Source of the DNA: DATJOJ01 sp035507035
GTDB taxonomy: Bacteria; Acidobacteriota; Terriglobia; Terriglobales; Acidobacteriaceae
Assembly (NCBI GenBank): GCA_035507035.1
Contig: DATJOJ010000035.1
Location: 215,429 to 279,428, forward strand
DNA: 64,000 bases
Direction: 5' to 3'
Shown: in pieces, positions 8,018-15,940 of the stretch
Numbering within the stretch: position 1 is the first letter of the stretch
Layout: every line of letters starts with the position of its first letter
Notes under the pieces: generated by a model
The model's input: only the letters and a program-made list of their open reading frames with translations
Database searches by the model: none
Told to the model about the DNA's origin: nothing
Made by a program: the position numbers and the translations under genes

Positions 8018-9292
8018 TCAGTGCAACCAGACTTTGGGTTCCACTGACATGCCCGGCCGCAAAACGTGCTCCCGGGTTTCCCCAGGATCGAAGGTGATTT
8101 TAACCGGAATTCGCTGCACTACCTTCACATAATTTCCGGTGGCGTTCTCGGGGGGCAGCAGGCTCGTGATGGCTCCGCTCGCTCCGGCAATGCTCTGCAC
8201 GTGACCCTTGTAATTCTTGCCGTTGGTATCGACGTGAATCGTGACCGGCTGACCGACGCGCATGTATTTAAGCTGCGTTTCTTTGAAGTTGGCTGTCACC
8301 CAGATGTCGTCTAGGTTAATCAGCCGCATCATCTCCTGTGCGACTGACACATTTTGTCCGACTTCCACGGTTCGGTTTGTCACGCCACCGGTAATCGGCG
8401 ATACGATCAACGTGTAGGACAGGTTCAGCTGAGCTTGATCGAGAGCGGCTTTGCGGAGTGCAACCTCAGCCTCAGCCGATTCCCATCGCGAACGAATTGC
8501 AGCTACTTGCTGCGGACCGGTAGCGGCGGAGCGGGCTTCTGCTAACGCCTGATCCAACTGGCTTTGGGCCTGCGCAACTTTTTGTTCGGCGGCTGCCGCC
8601 GATGCTCGGGCTGCTTCGACCGCGGCCGCGCTCGACTTGGCTGCCGCTACGGCCGTGTCATATTGCTGTTGGGAAATCTCTTCTTTATCGACTAGTTGTT
8701 TGTAGCGAAGCAGATCTTCTTGTGCTTTTACATTGTTGGCCTCCGCCTCGGCCAACTGCGCATCGGCGGCGGAGTGCTGCTGCCGGGCGACAGCAATTCC
8801 TTGCCTTGCATTGGCGACCCCCGCAGCAGCGCCCGAAATTTGGCTGCCAGTATTCACCGAAGTGATCGGAACATTCACTTTGGCCGCATTGGCTAGGGCC
8901 ACGGCATCTTCGTAGTCGGCTTTTGCATGATCGAGGGCGACCTGATAATCCTTAGGATCGATCTGCACCAGCGGAGTCCCGGCGTTCACGTACTGATTGT
9001 CCTCTACCAGAAGCTTCAGCACGTGACCGGAAACCCGGGCGCTGATGGCATTCAGATGGCCGTCAATCTCGGCGTCGTCGGTATCTTCGTAGCTCGCGAA
9101 ATAACGCCATAGGAAGAAACCGCCGGTCAAAACGATGATGATTCCAAGGATAAGAAAAATTCGAAAGCGCGGGCTGCGGGAGCGCAGCCGCTTCCAACGC
9201 AAATCGCGTTCCGACGCCGGTAATGGAGCCGGCCGTTCCTGCGCCGCTTGAGATTCGTGATCGTTCACCACAGTAGTGGGATTATCAGCCAT
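8018..9292 (-). CDS. HlyD/EmrA-like membrane fusion protein
   Basis: The periplasmic adaptor of a tripartite efflux or type I secretion system. After a ~45-residue cytoplasmic tail comes one membrane helix (FRIFLILGIIIVLTGGFFLW), then the EmrA-type barrel-sandwich start TDDAEIDGHLNAISARVSG. A long Ala/Gln/Glu-rich alpha-hairpin (roughly 110-260) and the second lipoyl half (SPITGGVTNRTVEVGQNVS) follow. Start: ATG at 9292 has a GGAAAG element 6 nt upstream; a GTG at 9298 overlapping the TolC stop is the alternative. It is translationally close to the TolC-like gene, so the two work together. No inner-membrane EmrB/MFS or ABC pump is encoded next to them. Confidence 0.93.
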   Translation of the reverse strand: MADNPTTVVNDHESQAAQERPAPLPASERDLRWKRLRSRSPRFRIFLILGIIIVLTGGFFLWRYFASYEDTDDAEIDGHLNAISARVSGHVLKLLVEDNQYVNAGTPLVQIDPKDYQVALDHAKADYEDAVALANAAKVNVPITSVNTGSQISGAAAGVANARQGIAVARQQHSAADAQLAEAEANNVKAQEDLLRYKQLVDKEEISQQQYDTAVAAAKSSAAAVEAARASAAAAEQKVAQAQSQLDQALAEARSAATGPQQVAAIRSRWESAEAEVALRKAALDQAQLNLSYTLIVSPITGGVTNRTVEVGQNVSVAQEMMRLINLDDIWVTANFKETQLKYMRVGQPVTIHVDTNGKNYKGHVQSIAGASGAITSLLPPENATGNYVKVVQRIPVKITFDPGETREHVLRPGMSVEPKVWLH

Positions 9293-9294
9293 AA

Positions 9295-10779
9295 TCACTT
9301 TCCGCGCAGGTACTGTTTTACGCCCTCTTCGGCAAAGCCTACAGCTTTGGCCAATTCAATCTTGGCGAGATTGTGAGCATAGAGGCTTGAAATATAGTTC
9401 TCGTTGGCCGCGACGACCGATTCTTGCGCTTCGACGACCTCGAGATTGTCGGTTACGCCAGCTGCAAATCGATCCTGTGCCTGCGTCAATGTCTGTTCCG
9501 CCAAGTCCACCGAGCTGCGCGCTACTTCGACCTGATCGGCGGCCGAGGTCAAATCCAACCGGGCGGTTCGTATCTCGTAATCAATTTGTGCTCGCAGATT
9601 ATCCAATTGCTGCCGAGCCTGGCGCAAGGCAGCCTCGGCCTTCAGGACGTCGGCATGAATTCGCCCTCCGGCAAGAACCGGAATATTTAAAGTGGCGCCG
9701 ACTTGAAACACGCCATGCGAGATCCCAATATTTACGCCAGCGGCGCCATAGTCTCCGGCAATATCGATCGTCGGATAGTGTTCCGCGGTAGCTGCCCGCC
9801 GCAGCTCTTCCGCTGCACGCACCTGTTGCCCCGCGGCCAGGTAATCCGGGCGCGAGATGTAAGCGCGTTGCTCATCTTCCTCTATGCTCGCTACCGCCAG
9901 CGGCTCATAAGGGGCCGTGGTGGTCAAGGTGAATTCTTGCCCCGGAGGTAATCCAATCACGCGGGCCAAGGTCAGTTTCTGCTTAGCGAAGTTATTTCGA
10001 GCGACAATCAGTTGCTGCTGACGGGTTTGGAGCTCCACGTGTGCCCGAAGCGTATCGATCGCGGGAGTGGTTCCAGCGGTCTGCTGATCGGCGGCTTTAT
10101 CGTAAAGCGCCTGCGCTGTCTGTACGTCAGCCAGCGCGGTGTCGACCCTGGCAGCTTCGGCCAGGGCCAACAGATATTCGTTGTCCACTGCCAGTGTTAC
10201 CAGCTCACGGGCATCTTGTAACGAATGGGATGCGGCCCGTTCACTCTCTCTTGCCGCGCGGGTACGTTCGATGGCATGGTAATCAAAAACTGTCTGGCTG
10301 ACGTAAGCACCGCTCTGGAAGACACCTATCGGCCCCACCACGCTCGGGATCGGCGCCCCTGGGATGTTGAAACGAAAACCTAGCGCGGCAAAGTCGAGCT
10401 GCTCAACACTCTGAGTTGCGCTCAGGTTCAGATGCGGCAGCAATTCGCTGAGTTCCTGCCATTTCTGTCCTCTGGCCGTGACCGTGTTGTCGCTGGAAAG
10501 CAACAACCCAAGATTGTTTCGCAGTCCGCGGTTCAGCGCGTCAGAGAATGAAAGCGGCAACACCGTCGACGTCGCCTTGCCTTCAGGAACACTGCCGGAA
10601 TATGGGCTTTGATTCTGCAGACTGGAGCCGATTGAAGTGTTTCCCGCCGGAAGGGCTGGGGTTGTCATCGGCACCTGCAGGTTATAACCGGAGTCCTGCG
10701 CCACGGCGCAAAGGCCACTAAGAAATGTGGTTATCAGATAAACAATTGTGACCGACTGCAGCGCCGCCTTTAGCCGCAA
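9295..10779 (-). CDS. TolC-family outer-membrane efflux protein
   Basis: The outer-membrane channel component that partners the HlyD-like protein. I place the start at a TTG because it has an ideal GGGGAG Shine-Dalgarno 7 nt upstream and begins a proper signal peptide (MRLKAALQSVTIVYLITTF, cleavage near AVAQ); the open frame continues ~73 codons further upstream without signal-peptide character. The mature protein shows the duplicated OEP repeat: helices with LGLLLSSDNTVTARGQKW and LDLTSAADQVEVARSSVDLA. The C-terminal part is rich in Ala/Gln helices and ends AVGFAEEGVKQYLRGK. It is the first gene of the operon TolC-HlyD-cytidylate-kinase-like-SDR. Confidence 0.92.
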   Translation of the reverse strand: MRLKAALQSVTIVYLITTFLSGLCAVAQDSGYNLQVPMTTPALPAGNTSIGSSLQNQSPYSGSVPEGKATSTVLPLSFSDALNRGLRNNLGLLLSSDNTVTARGQKWQELSELLPHLNLSATQSVEQLDFAALGFRFNIPGAPIPSVVGPIGVFQSGAYVSQTVFDYHAIERTRAARESERAASHSLQDARELVTLAVDNEYLLALAEAARVDTALADVQTAQALYDKAADQQTAGTTPAIDTLRAHVELQTRQQQLIVARNNFAKQKLTLARVIGLPPGQEFTLTTTAPYEPLAVASIEEDEQRAYISRPDYLAAGQQVRAAEELRRAATAEHYPTIDIAGDYGAAGVNIGISHGVFQVGATLNIPVLAGGRIHADVLKAEAALRQARQQLDNLRAQIDYEIRTARLDLTSAADQVEVARSSVDLAEQTLTQAQDRFAAGVTDNLEVVEAQESVVAANENYISSLYAHNLAKIELAKAVGFAEEGVKQYLRGK

Positions 10780-10970
10780 AGACTCACTCCCCTGAGATTT
10801 GCCGACTGAAATGCGTGGAGAGTAGCCCGAGCGTCTCCACGAACGACTGTTGGATTCAGATTGCCACCAAAGCGATGCAAGCCCCACTAAGAATGCGAAC
10901 CTGCCGGGCCAAAGGGGAACGTTCGTGCACACAGTCGAGCTTAACCAGTTCTCCGCCAGTGCGCAAACTG

Positions 10971-10998
10971 TTGCACGCCCGCGTAACCCATCGTGCAA
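10971..10998. promoter_or_regulatory. Inverted repeat, possible operator between tolC-like and tonB-like genes
   Basis: Perfect 7-bp arms TTGCACG / CGTGCAA separated by 14 nt in the divergent 276-nt region between the TolC-like and TonB-like genes. A half-site-like CGTGCAC lies at 10924-10930. No regulator gene is adjacent, so a binding protein cannot be named. Confidence 0.25.
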
Positions 10999-11055
10999 TC
11001 AAAGTGTTGACCAGCCGGAGCCGCAAGCGTCTAATCACTAAATAGGGTGGGGATT

Positions 11056-11697
11056 ATGTTTACCCAGCTCACTGCCGCAACCCCCAAGCGTCCTGGCGCT
11101 TTGAGGTGCATCTCGCTCGTAGCTCATCTGGCTTTTTTGGCATGGCTGGTGCACAGCCCTGCGCCCATGTTTATCGCACCGTCATCGGTGACCCGGGGGA
11201 ATAGTGGCACCACCGTCACGCGCCTTTATTTCGGCGGTGACTCCGGAGTCACTCAGGATCACCCATCGTCCATAGTCCTGCCGCGCTCGGCAAAAAATGA
11301 GAAAGGTCGCCGCCTGGCGCCGCTAGCACCAAAACGCCAGGCAGGAAACGATACAGTTGCCGCGCTGAACAGTAACGAAGGCCCGGCGGGATCACCCTAT
11401 GGATCGTTGAGCGTTGGATCGATTTTTGGCCTTGAAGTTCGGCCCGCCCTGCCGATCGTTTCTCCTGATCCAGTCATCGGATCGGATAGCCTCGAAGGTA
11501 TGGTCGGAGACGAGATCATCGAGATTACGATTGACGAGCGCGGAAATATCATTGCGACCCACGTTTTGCAAAGTTTAGGTCCCCAGGTGGATCAAAGGGT
11601 CCTGGCGGCGCTGGCGCAATGGCAGTTCAGCCCCGCAACGAAAAATGGCGTACCGATTCCTTCGAAGCAGGATGTGCATTACCACTTTCCGCGATAA
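11056..11697 (+). CDS. TonB-like protein with C-terminal energy-transducer domain
   Basis: A protein of 213 residues with one N-terminal membrane helix (about residues 20-40, SLVAHLAFLAWLVHS), a Gly/Ser/Pro-rich periplasmic linker and a TonB C-terminal domain. The latter is shown by the strand pattern IIEITIDERGNIIATHVLQS followed by ALAQWQFSPATKNGVPI, where the W-x-F-x-P motif is diagnostic. Such proteins couple the proton motive force to outer-membrane receptors; some acidobacterial copies lack the usual ExbB-contact motif, and none is evident here. ATG at 11056 is preferred over GTG at 11047 because AGGGTGGGG lies directly before it. It diverges from the efflux operon. Confidence 0.8.
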   Translation: MFTQLTAATPKRPGALRCISLVAHLAFLAWLVHSPAPMFIAPSSVTRGNSGTTVTRLYFGGDSGVTQDHPSSIVLPRSAKNEKGRRLAPLAPKRQAGNDTVAALNSNEGPAGSPYGSLSVGSIFGLEVRPALPIVSPDPVIGSDSLEGMVGDEIIEITIDERGNIIATHVLQSLGPQVDQRVLAALAQWQFSPATKNGVPIPSKQDVHYHFPR

Positions 11698-11781
11698 AGC
11701 TTAAACACAGAGGACACAGAGATCACAGCAAAGTCAGAAGATTTCCCCCTTGTTCCTCGGGGGCTCTCTGTGTTCGTGCCT
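11698..11781. repeat. Two-armed CTCTGTG-type element between convergent genes
   Basis: Left arm (AAACACAGAGGACACAGAG, starting at about 11702) and right arm (CTCTCTGTGTTCGTGCCTTT) are imperfect reverse complements and flank a central CCCCC/GGGGG hairpin. It exactly fills the gap between the stop codons of the TonB-like gene and the convergent oxidoreductase, so it may act as a bidirectional terminator. Confidence 0.6.
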
Positions 11782-13086
11782 TTAACTGAGCCAATCCAAA
11801 AACTTGTAATAAGCTCCCGCAAGCGGCAAAGCCCACGTGTGACCGCTGCGCAAGCCGGGTGGCGGGGTGGGAAAGGGAATGCCTTCGAAGGGCAGATCAT
11901 TCGGCGCACCCGCAATGATTTCTCCGAGCCGGGTCCCGAGATACGTTCCGAAGGCCATGCCGTGTCCGGCATAGCCGACGGCATAGTGCATCCCGTCGAT
12001 CTGCCCGGTATGTGGCATGACATCGAAAGCAAAGTCGAGCGTCCCGCCCCATACATATTCCACTTTTGTCTCGCGTAGCTGCGGATAAACCAGTACCATG
12101 CCGCGCCGTAAAATTTCTGCGCTCTGGCGAACCGTACTTGCGGTTTCAGGAAAAAAAGCCGCCCGCCCGCCGAACAGCATGCGCCGGTCAGGCGTAAGCC
12201 GGTAGTAGTACAGAAAGTGTTTGGAGTCGTAGATCATGCGGTTTTTCGGGCTCAATTCGCGCGCCAGGTCTTCGTTCAAAATCTCGGTCGCAATGATGTA
12301 TGACCCAATGGGAATGATCTTCTTACGCAATGCCGGGGCAGAACTTCCCGTGTAGGCGCCACTCGCCAAAAGCACGTGTTTAGCAACGACCTGACCTTTT
12401 GACGTTTGAAGCTGAAACTTCTGCTCGTTGTTTCGTGTCACCCTTTCTACGCGGCAGTGATCCAACAGAGCCGCTCCTGCCCGGCGCGCCGCCTCCGCAA
12501 GCCCCGCTACGAATCGTGCCGGATTGAGCCCGGCACTCGCCTCATCCACCAAACCGCCAAAGTAAATCTCCGAACCAATCTCTGTCCGCAATTCGTTTCG
12601 CGGCACAGTGTGCAGCTTATGCCCAAATTCCTTTGCGATCCGCTCAGCCGATTTCGCATATCCATCGAAATGTGCCTGCTTGCAAGCGACTTCCAGATGA
12701 CCGCAGCGCGAAAAGTTGCAGTCGATTTTTTCCTCGATGACGATTTTCTCCACGCAATCAATTGCCGCCAGCGACGCCGCATACATGCGCTGGACTCTTT
12801 CGCGGCCATAGCGCGCGATCAGCGTCGGAACCGGCAGCTTCATGCCCGTCAACACCATGCCCCCATTGCGCGAGCTGGCGCCGAACCCCAACGTCTCCGC
12901 TTCGAGCACCACGACTTTTGCCCCGCGCTTCGCCAAAATCCGAGCAGCGGAAAGTCCGGTCACGCCGCTGCCGACGATCGCCACATCAGCCTGCGCCGGG
13001 AGCGGATCACGGTTGCCGGCCGGCATCGCCGCGGTCTCCAGCCAGTAATTCGTTTCTCGAACGGTCGTCATTGGAAAGTCGCCCAT
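11782..13086 (-). CDS. FAD-dependent oxidoreductase (DAO/PuuB-like)
   Basis: A flavoenzyme of about 434 residues in the D-amino acid/amine oxidase superfamily. The dinucleotide-binding fold is plain: VAIVGSGVTGLSAARILAKR followed by a strand ending VVVLEAE, then GFGASSRNGGMVLTG. The overall plan resembles gamma-glutamylputrescine oxidase (PuuB) and glycine oxidase-like enzymes; the C-terminal block VGYAGHGMAFGTYLG is the second FAD-contact motif. The likely reaction is oxidative deamination of an amine or amino acid, with the substrate unspecified. Possible starts are GTG at 13089, ATG at 13086 and ATG at 13071; none has a strong Shine-Dalgarno. A TAGAAT box lies 15 nt before 13086. It diverges from the 13138 gene. 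Confidence 0.88.
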   Translation of the reverse strand: MGDFPMTTVRETNYWLETAAMPAGNRDPLPAQADVAIVGSGVTGLSAARILAKRGAKVVVLEAETLGFGASSRNGGMVLTGMKLPVPTLIARYGRERVQRMYAASLAAIDCVEKIVIEEKIDCNFSRCGHLEVACKQAHFDGYAKSAERIAKEFGHKLHTVPRNELRTEIGSEIYFGGLVDEASAGLNPARFVAGLAEAARRAGAALLDHCRVERVTRNNEQKFQLQTSKGQVVAKHVLLASGAYTGSSAPALRKKIIPIGSYIIATEILNEDLARELSPKNRMIYDSKHFLYYYRLTPDRRMLFGGRAAFFPETASTVRQSAEILRRGMVLVYPQLRETKVEYVWGGTLDFAFDVMPHTGQIDGMHYAVGYAGHGMAFGTYLGTRLGEIIAGAPNDLPFEGIPFPTPPPGLRSGHTWALPLAGAYYKFLDWLS

Positions 13087-13126
13087 CACTCAGGCCACCA
13101 TATTCTATGTCGCAATTTTCTCCTGC

Positions 13127-13132
13127 TACAAT
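13127..13132 (+). promoter_or_regulatory. Extended -10 element, leaderless geometry
   Basis: TGC-TACAAT, an extended -10, ends 5 nt before the GTG start codon of the next gene. No Shine-Dalgarno is present. Confidence 0.5.
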
Positions 13133-13137
13133 GCCCT

Positions 13138-13884
13138 GTGCTCCGAAACTGGTCCGCGATTTCGTCGATCTTGATTTTGTTCTCGATCGCCGCTGCGCAG
13201 CAACAGCCGCAGGTCAAAGTAAATGTCTTGAATGTTTGCGCACCGTCCGCCGAAGAGCAGGCAGAGATTGCTGCCGCGCTAGCTCATATACCCAAGCAAG
13301 CCTCCTTTACCCAGGATTTTGAAATCGATCGCGGGCGTTCACTACTCGATCAGACTCCCGACTTCTTACAAAATGGACAGAAAACGGCGGGCGACTCCGG
13401 CACGGCGGACTGGGTGCGGATCCGCCGCGAATTTCCGGCGTCGAGTTTCTTGGCCAGCGTGCAATATTCTTTCAGCCATGACGCCAGCAGCATGATTGAA
13501 ACCCTGGTGTTTCGCGTCCGCGATCCCAAAGACGTGCTCGAGGTCGCGATCGAGGACAGCGCTTCTGCGGTGACTACGCCGGCGAATATGTTGGCGACGG
13601 ACACGCCTGCATCGCGCGTTAAGCTGGAGCGCTTTGGAAAGTCATCGATTGTGCTGGCCCGTTGCTCGGGTACCGCCGATACGCCGCCGCCGGACCAGAG
13701 CGCTTACGAGCCATTGTTCCAGAGCGCATCCACGGCTATGACCACCTATCGCAACCTGCTCAATGTGCGACAGACGGTACCCGACGAGTTGGCGCGGATT
13801 AGCTCGATCGACGGCGGGCGGGCGCCGGTGAGAGCCAGGAAGCCGATACCGGTACGCAAGCCGTCGCCGTTGAACCCAAACTGA
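13138..13884 (+). CDS. Secreted protein of unknown function
   Basis: Function not recognised. The 248-residue product has a signal peptide (MLRNWSAISSILILFSIAAA, cleavage before QQQPQ) and then a mostly beta/alpha mixed region with the phrase NVCAPSAEEQAEIAAALAHI, a single conserved-looking Cys pair (C in NVCAP and LARCSG) and a basic, Pro-rich C-terminus (ARKPIPVRKPSPLNPN). The GTG start was chosen because the signal peptide begins there; the open frame upstream is antisense to the oxidoreductase and has no coding character. trxB follows after 26 nt on the same strand, so the two may be co-transcribed. Confidence 0.7.
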   Translation: MLRNWSAISSILILFSIAAAQQQPQVKVNVLNVCAPSAEEQAEIAAALAHIPKQASFTQDFEIDRGRSLLDQTPDFLQNGQKTAGDSGTADWVRIRREFPASSFLASVQYSFSHDASSMIETLVFRVRDPKDVLEVAIEDSASAVTTPANMLATDTPASRVKLERFGKSSIVLARCSGTADTPPPDQSAYEPLFQSASTAMTTYRNLLNVRQTVPDELARISSIDGGRAPVRARKPIPVRKPSPLNPN

Positions 13885-13910
13885 GAACCAGGCAATCTAA
13901 TCTCTTTTCT

Positions 13911-14843
13911 ATGGAAAACCTCCGCAACGTCGTCATCATCGGCTCCGGTTGCGCCGGCCACACGGCCGCGCTGTACACCGCTCGAGCCAACCTGAAGCCC
14001 CTAGTCATCGAAGGTCACGAACCCGGCGGCCAGCTCTCACTTACCACGCTCGTCGAAAATTTCCCGGGTTTTCCCGAGGGCATTCAGGGCCCGGAGCTGA
14101 TCGACAACATGCGTAAGCAGGCTTCTCGCTTTGGCGCCGAGTATCAGCTCGGCCACGTGACCAGCGCCGATCTCAGCGAGCGCCCTTTTAAACTGCACGT
14201 CAGCCACCAGGTGATTCACACTCGCACGCTAATCATTGCCAGCGGGGCATCGGCGCGCTGGCTGGGCTTGCCGCACGAGCAGCAGTTGATCGGGCATGGC
14301 GTTTCTTCTTGCGCTACCTGCGACGGATTCTTCTTTTCCGGCAAGGAAATCGTTGTCATCGGTGGCGGCGATTCCGCGATGGAAGAGGCCACTTTTCTCA
14401 CTCGTTTCGCAACCAAAGTTACCATCATTCACCGCCGCGATCAGTTTCGCGCTTCGAAAATCATGCTGGATCGCGCCCAACAGAACGAAAAAATTCATTT
14501 TCTTACCGATACCGTTGTAGAGGACGTTTACGACAGCAACAAAAAAGAAGTAACCGGTTTGAAGTTGCGCAACGTGAAGACCGGCAAGGTTTGGGATTTC
14601 CCCACCAGCGCCTTGTTCCTGGGGATCGGCCACATCCCGAATGCGAAGATTTTCGAAGGACAATTGGACATGGACCAGGACGGCTATTTGAAGACAACCC
14701 AGAATGTTCATACGCGCGTCCATGGTGTTTATGCCTGCGGCGACGTGCAGGACCGGCGTTATCGCCAAGCGATCACTGCCGCCGGGTCAGGCTGCATGGC
14801 CGCGCTGGAAGCAGAGAAATTCTTAGAAGAGCACGGCCGCTAA
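13911..14843 (+). CDS. trxB: Thioredoxin reductase (TrxB-like)
   Basis: A flavoprotein of 310 residues that passes electrons from NADPH through FAD to thioredoxin or a related disulfide partner. The FAD site is VVIIGSGCAGHTAALYTARA near the N-terminus, the redox-active disulfide is C134-A-T-C137 followed by DG, and the NADPH site is IGGGDSAMEEA (about 151-161). The C-terminal YACGDVQDRRYRQAITAAGSG is the FAD-ribityl contact. Length and order match the low-molecular-weight bacterial enzyme. A UBP-type zinc-finger gene follows 16 nt later with its own Shine-Dalgarno, and the pair looks like an operon. Confidence 0.96.
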   Translation: MENLRNVVIIGSGCAGHTAALYTARANLKPLVIEGHEPGGQLSLTTLVENFPGFPEGIQGPELIDNMRKQASRFGAEYQLGHVTSADLSERPFKLHVSHQVIHTRTLIIASGASARWLGLPHEQQLIGHGVSSCATCDGFFFSGKEIVVIGGGDSAMEEATFLTRFATKVTIIHRRDQFRASKIMLDRAQQNEKIHFLTDTVVEDVYDSNKKEVTGLKLRNVKTGKVWDFPTSALFLGIGHIPNAKIFEGQLDMDQDGYLKTTQNVHTRVHGVYACGDVQDRRYRQAITAAGSGCMAALEAEKFLEEHGR

Positions 14844-14859
14844 TCGTCAGGAGAAGAAC

Positions 14860-15123
14860 ATGGCTCATACGGAAGCTTGTCCTCATGTAAAGGAAATTCG
14901 CAAGGTCACGCCCAGCGGCAAGGGCTGCAAGGAATGTTTGGAAATGGGCGACACCTGGGTCCATCTACGCGAATGCCTGGTTTGCGGTCACGTCGGATGC
15001 TGCGACTCGTCCAAAAACAAGCACGCCACAAAACACTTCCACCAAACCAATCATCCGGTCATGCGATCGTTTGAGCCGGGAGAAGATTGGAGGTGGTGCT
15101 ATGTGGACGAGATCTACATTTAG
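14860..15123 (+). CDS. UBP-type zinc-finger protein
   Basis: A small protein of 87 residues made almost entirely of one zf-UBP domain. Ligand candidates are C7, H9, C23, C26, C39, C42, C47/C48 and histidines at 55, 59, 61 and 65, in the expected CxH...CxxC...CxxC...CD...H order. In eukaryotes this fold binds ubiquitin C-termini; the bacterial stand-alone form has no established role. An AGGAG Shine-Dalgarno precedes the ATG. Its tight linkage to trxB suggests a redox or zinc-related function, which is inference. Confidence 0.9.
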   Translation: MAHTEACPHVKEIRKVTPSGKGCKECLEMGDTWVHLRECLVCGHVGCCDSSKNKHATKHFHQTNHPVMRSFEPGEDWRWCYVDEIYI

Positions 15124-15164
15124 CGCCAACTCGTCTGCGCAATGTCGGTTAAGATAACCACCTT

Positions 15165-15812
15165 ATGAAGCTGCACGTATACCAAGGTAAGAAAATCATC
15201 GTTACCTACGACGCCCAGCGGTGTATTCACGCCCGGGAATGTGTGCATGGCGCACCTGAAGTGTTCGATGTCAACGCCAAGCCCTGGGTGGATCCCGACA
15301 AAGCGGATGCCAAAACCATTGCCTCCGTGATTCAGCACTGCCCCACGGGAGCGTTGCATTATCAGGCCGAAGACTCCAAGCTCGCCGAACGCCCCGATCC
15401 TTCCAATAGCGTGACCACAATGGCCCACGGCCCGTTGTATGTACGCGGGAGTCTCAATGTTGTCACCGAAGATGGCCAGGCGATTCTGTCCGATACCCGC
15501 ATGGCGCTCTGCCGGTGCGGTGCCTCCAAGAACAAACCGCTCTGCGATAATGCTCACTTTGCCATCGCTTTCGAGGACGAAGGTATGGCTGCACCAGGAG
15601 AAAAGGCCACCGCAGAAATGGCGACATCCGGGAAGTTGAACCTGGTTCCAACCACGAACGGCCCGCTGCATTTGCAGGGACAAGTCACGATTCGTAACGC
15701 CGAAGGGCAAGTGATCTTTGAAGGCACGGACACATGGTTGTGCCGCTGCGGGGGTTCGGCAACCAAGCCATTTTGTGATGGCACGCACCAACGCATCGGT
15801 TTCCAAGGCTAG
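15165..15812 (+). CDS. Fe-S protein: divergent ferredoxin domain plus two CDGSH domains
   Basis: A 215-residue protein with three predicted clusters. Residues 1-68 are a divergent Fer4_19-type domain with C20, C26 and C59 (CIHARECV ... HCPTGALHY). CDGSH domain 1 carries C116, C118, C127 and H131, but the usual CDG is CDN here; CDGSH domain 2 is canonical with C193, C195, C204 and H208 (CDGTH). CDGSH proteins hold a labile 2Fe-2S cluster and act in electron or cluster transfer; this soluble fusion is presumably a cytoplasmic redox carrier. TAAGAT ends 9 nt before the ATG and no Shine-Dalgarno is visible. It follows trxB/zf-UBP on the same strand after 41 nt. Confidence 0.9.
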   Translation: MKLHVYQGKKIIVTYDAQRCIHARECVHGAPEVFDVNAKPWVDPDKADAKTIASVIQHCPTGALHYQAEDSKLAERPDPSNSVTTMAHGPLYVRGSLNVVTEDGQAILSDTRMALCRCGASKNKPLCDNAHFAIAFEDEGMAAPGEKATAEMATSGKLNLVPTTNGPLHLQGQVTIRNAEGQVIFEGTDTWLCRCGGSATKPFCDGTHQRIGFQG

Positions 15813-15940
15813 TTCTGGACTTCCGCGACGTGATCGCCATCACATCTCAAACCCTGCCCGGTTGTGATAAAACGTTCTGTGCACTTCATGAGCACTGTCA
15901 GCATTCATAACTTCCATCTTGTTGTGAATTCGGATTTGCC

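Noticed and set aside
12406..13137. In-frame 5' extension of the 13138 gene
   Set aside because: It is antisense to the FAD oxidoreductase and the signal peptide clearly begins at 13138.
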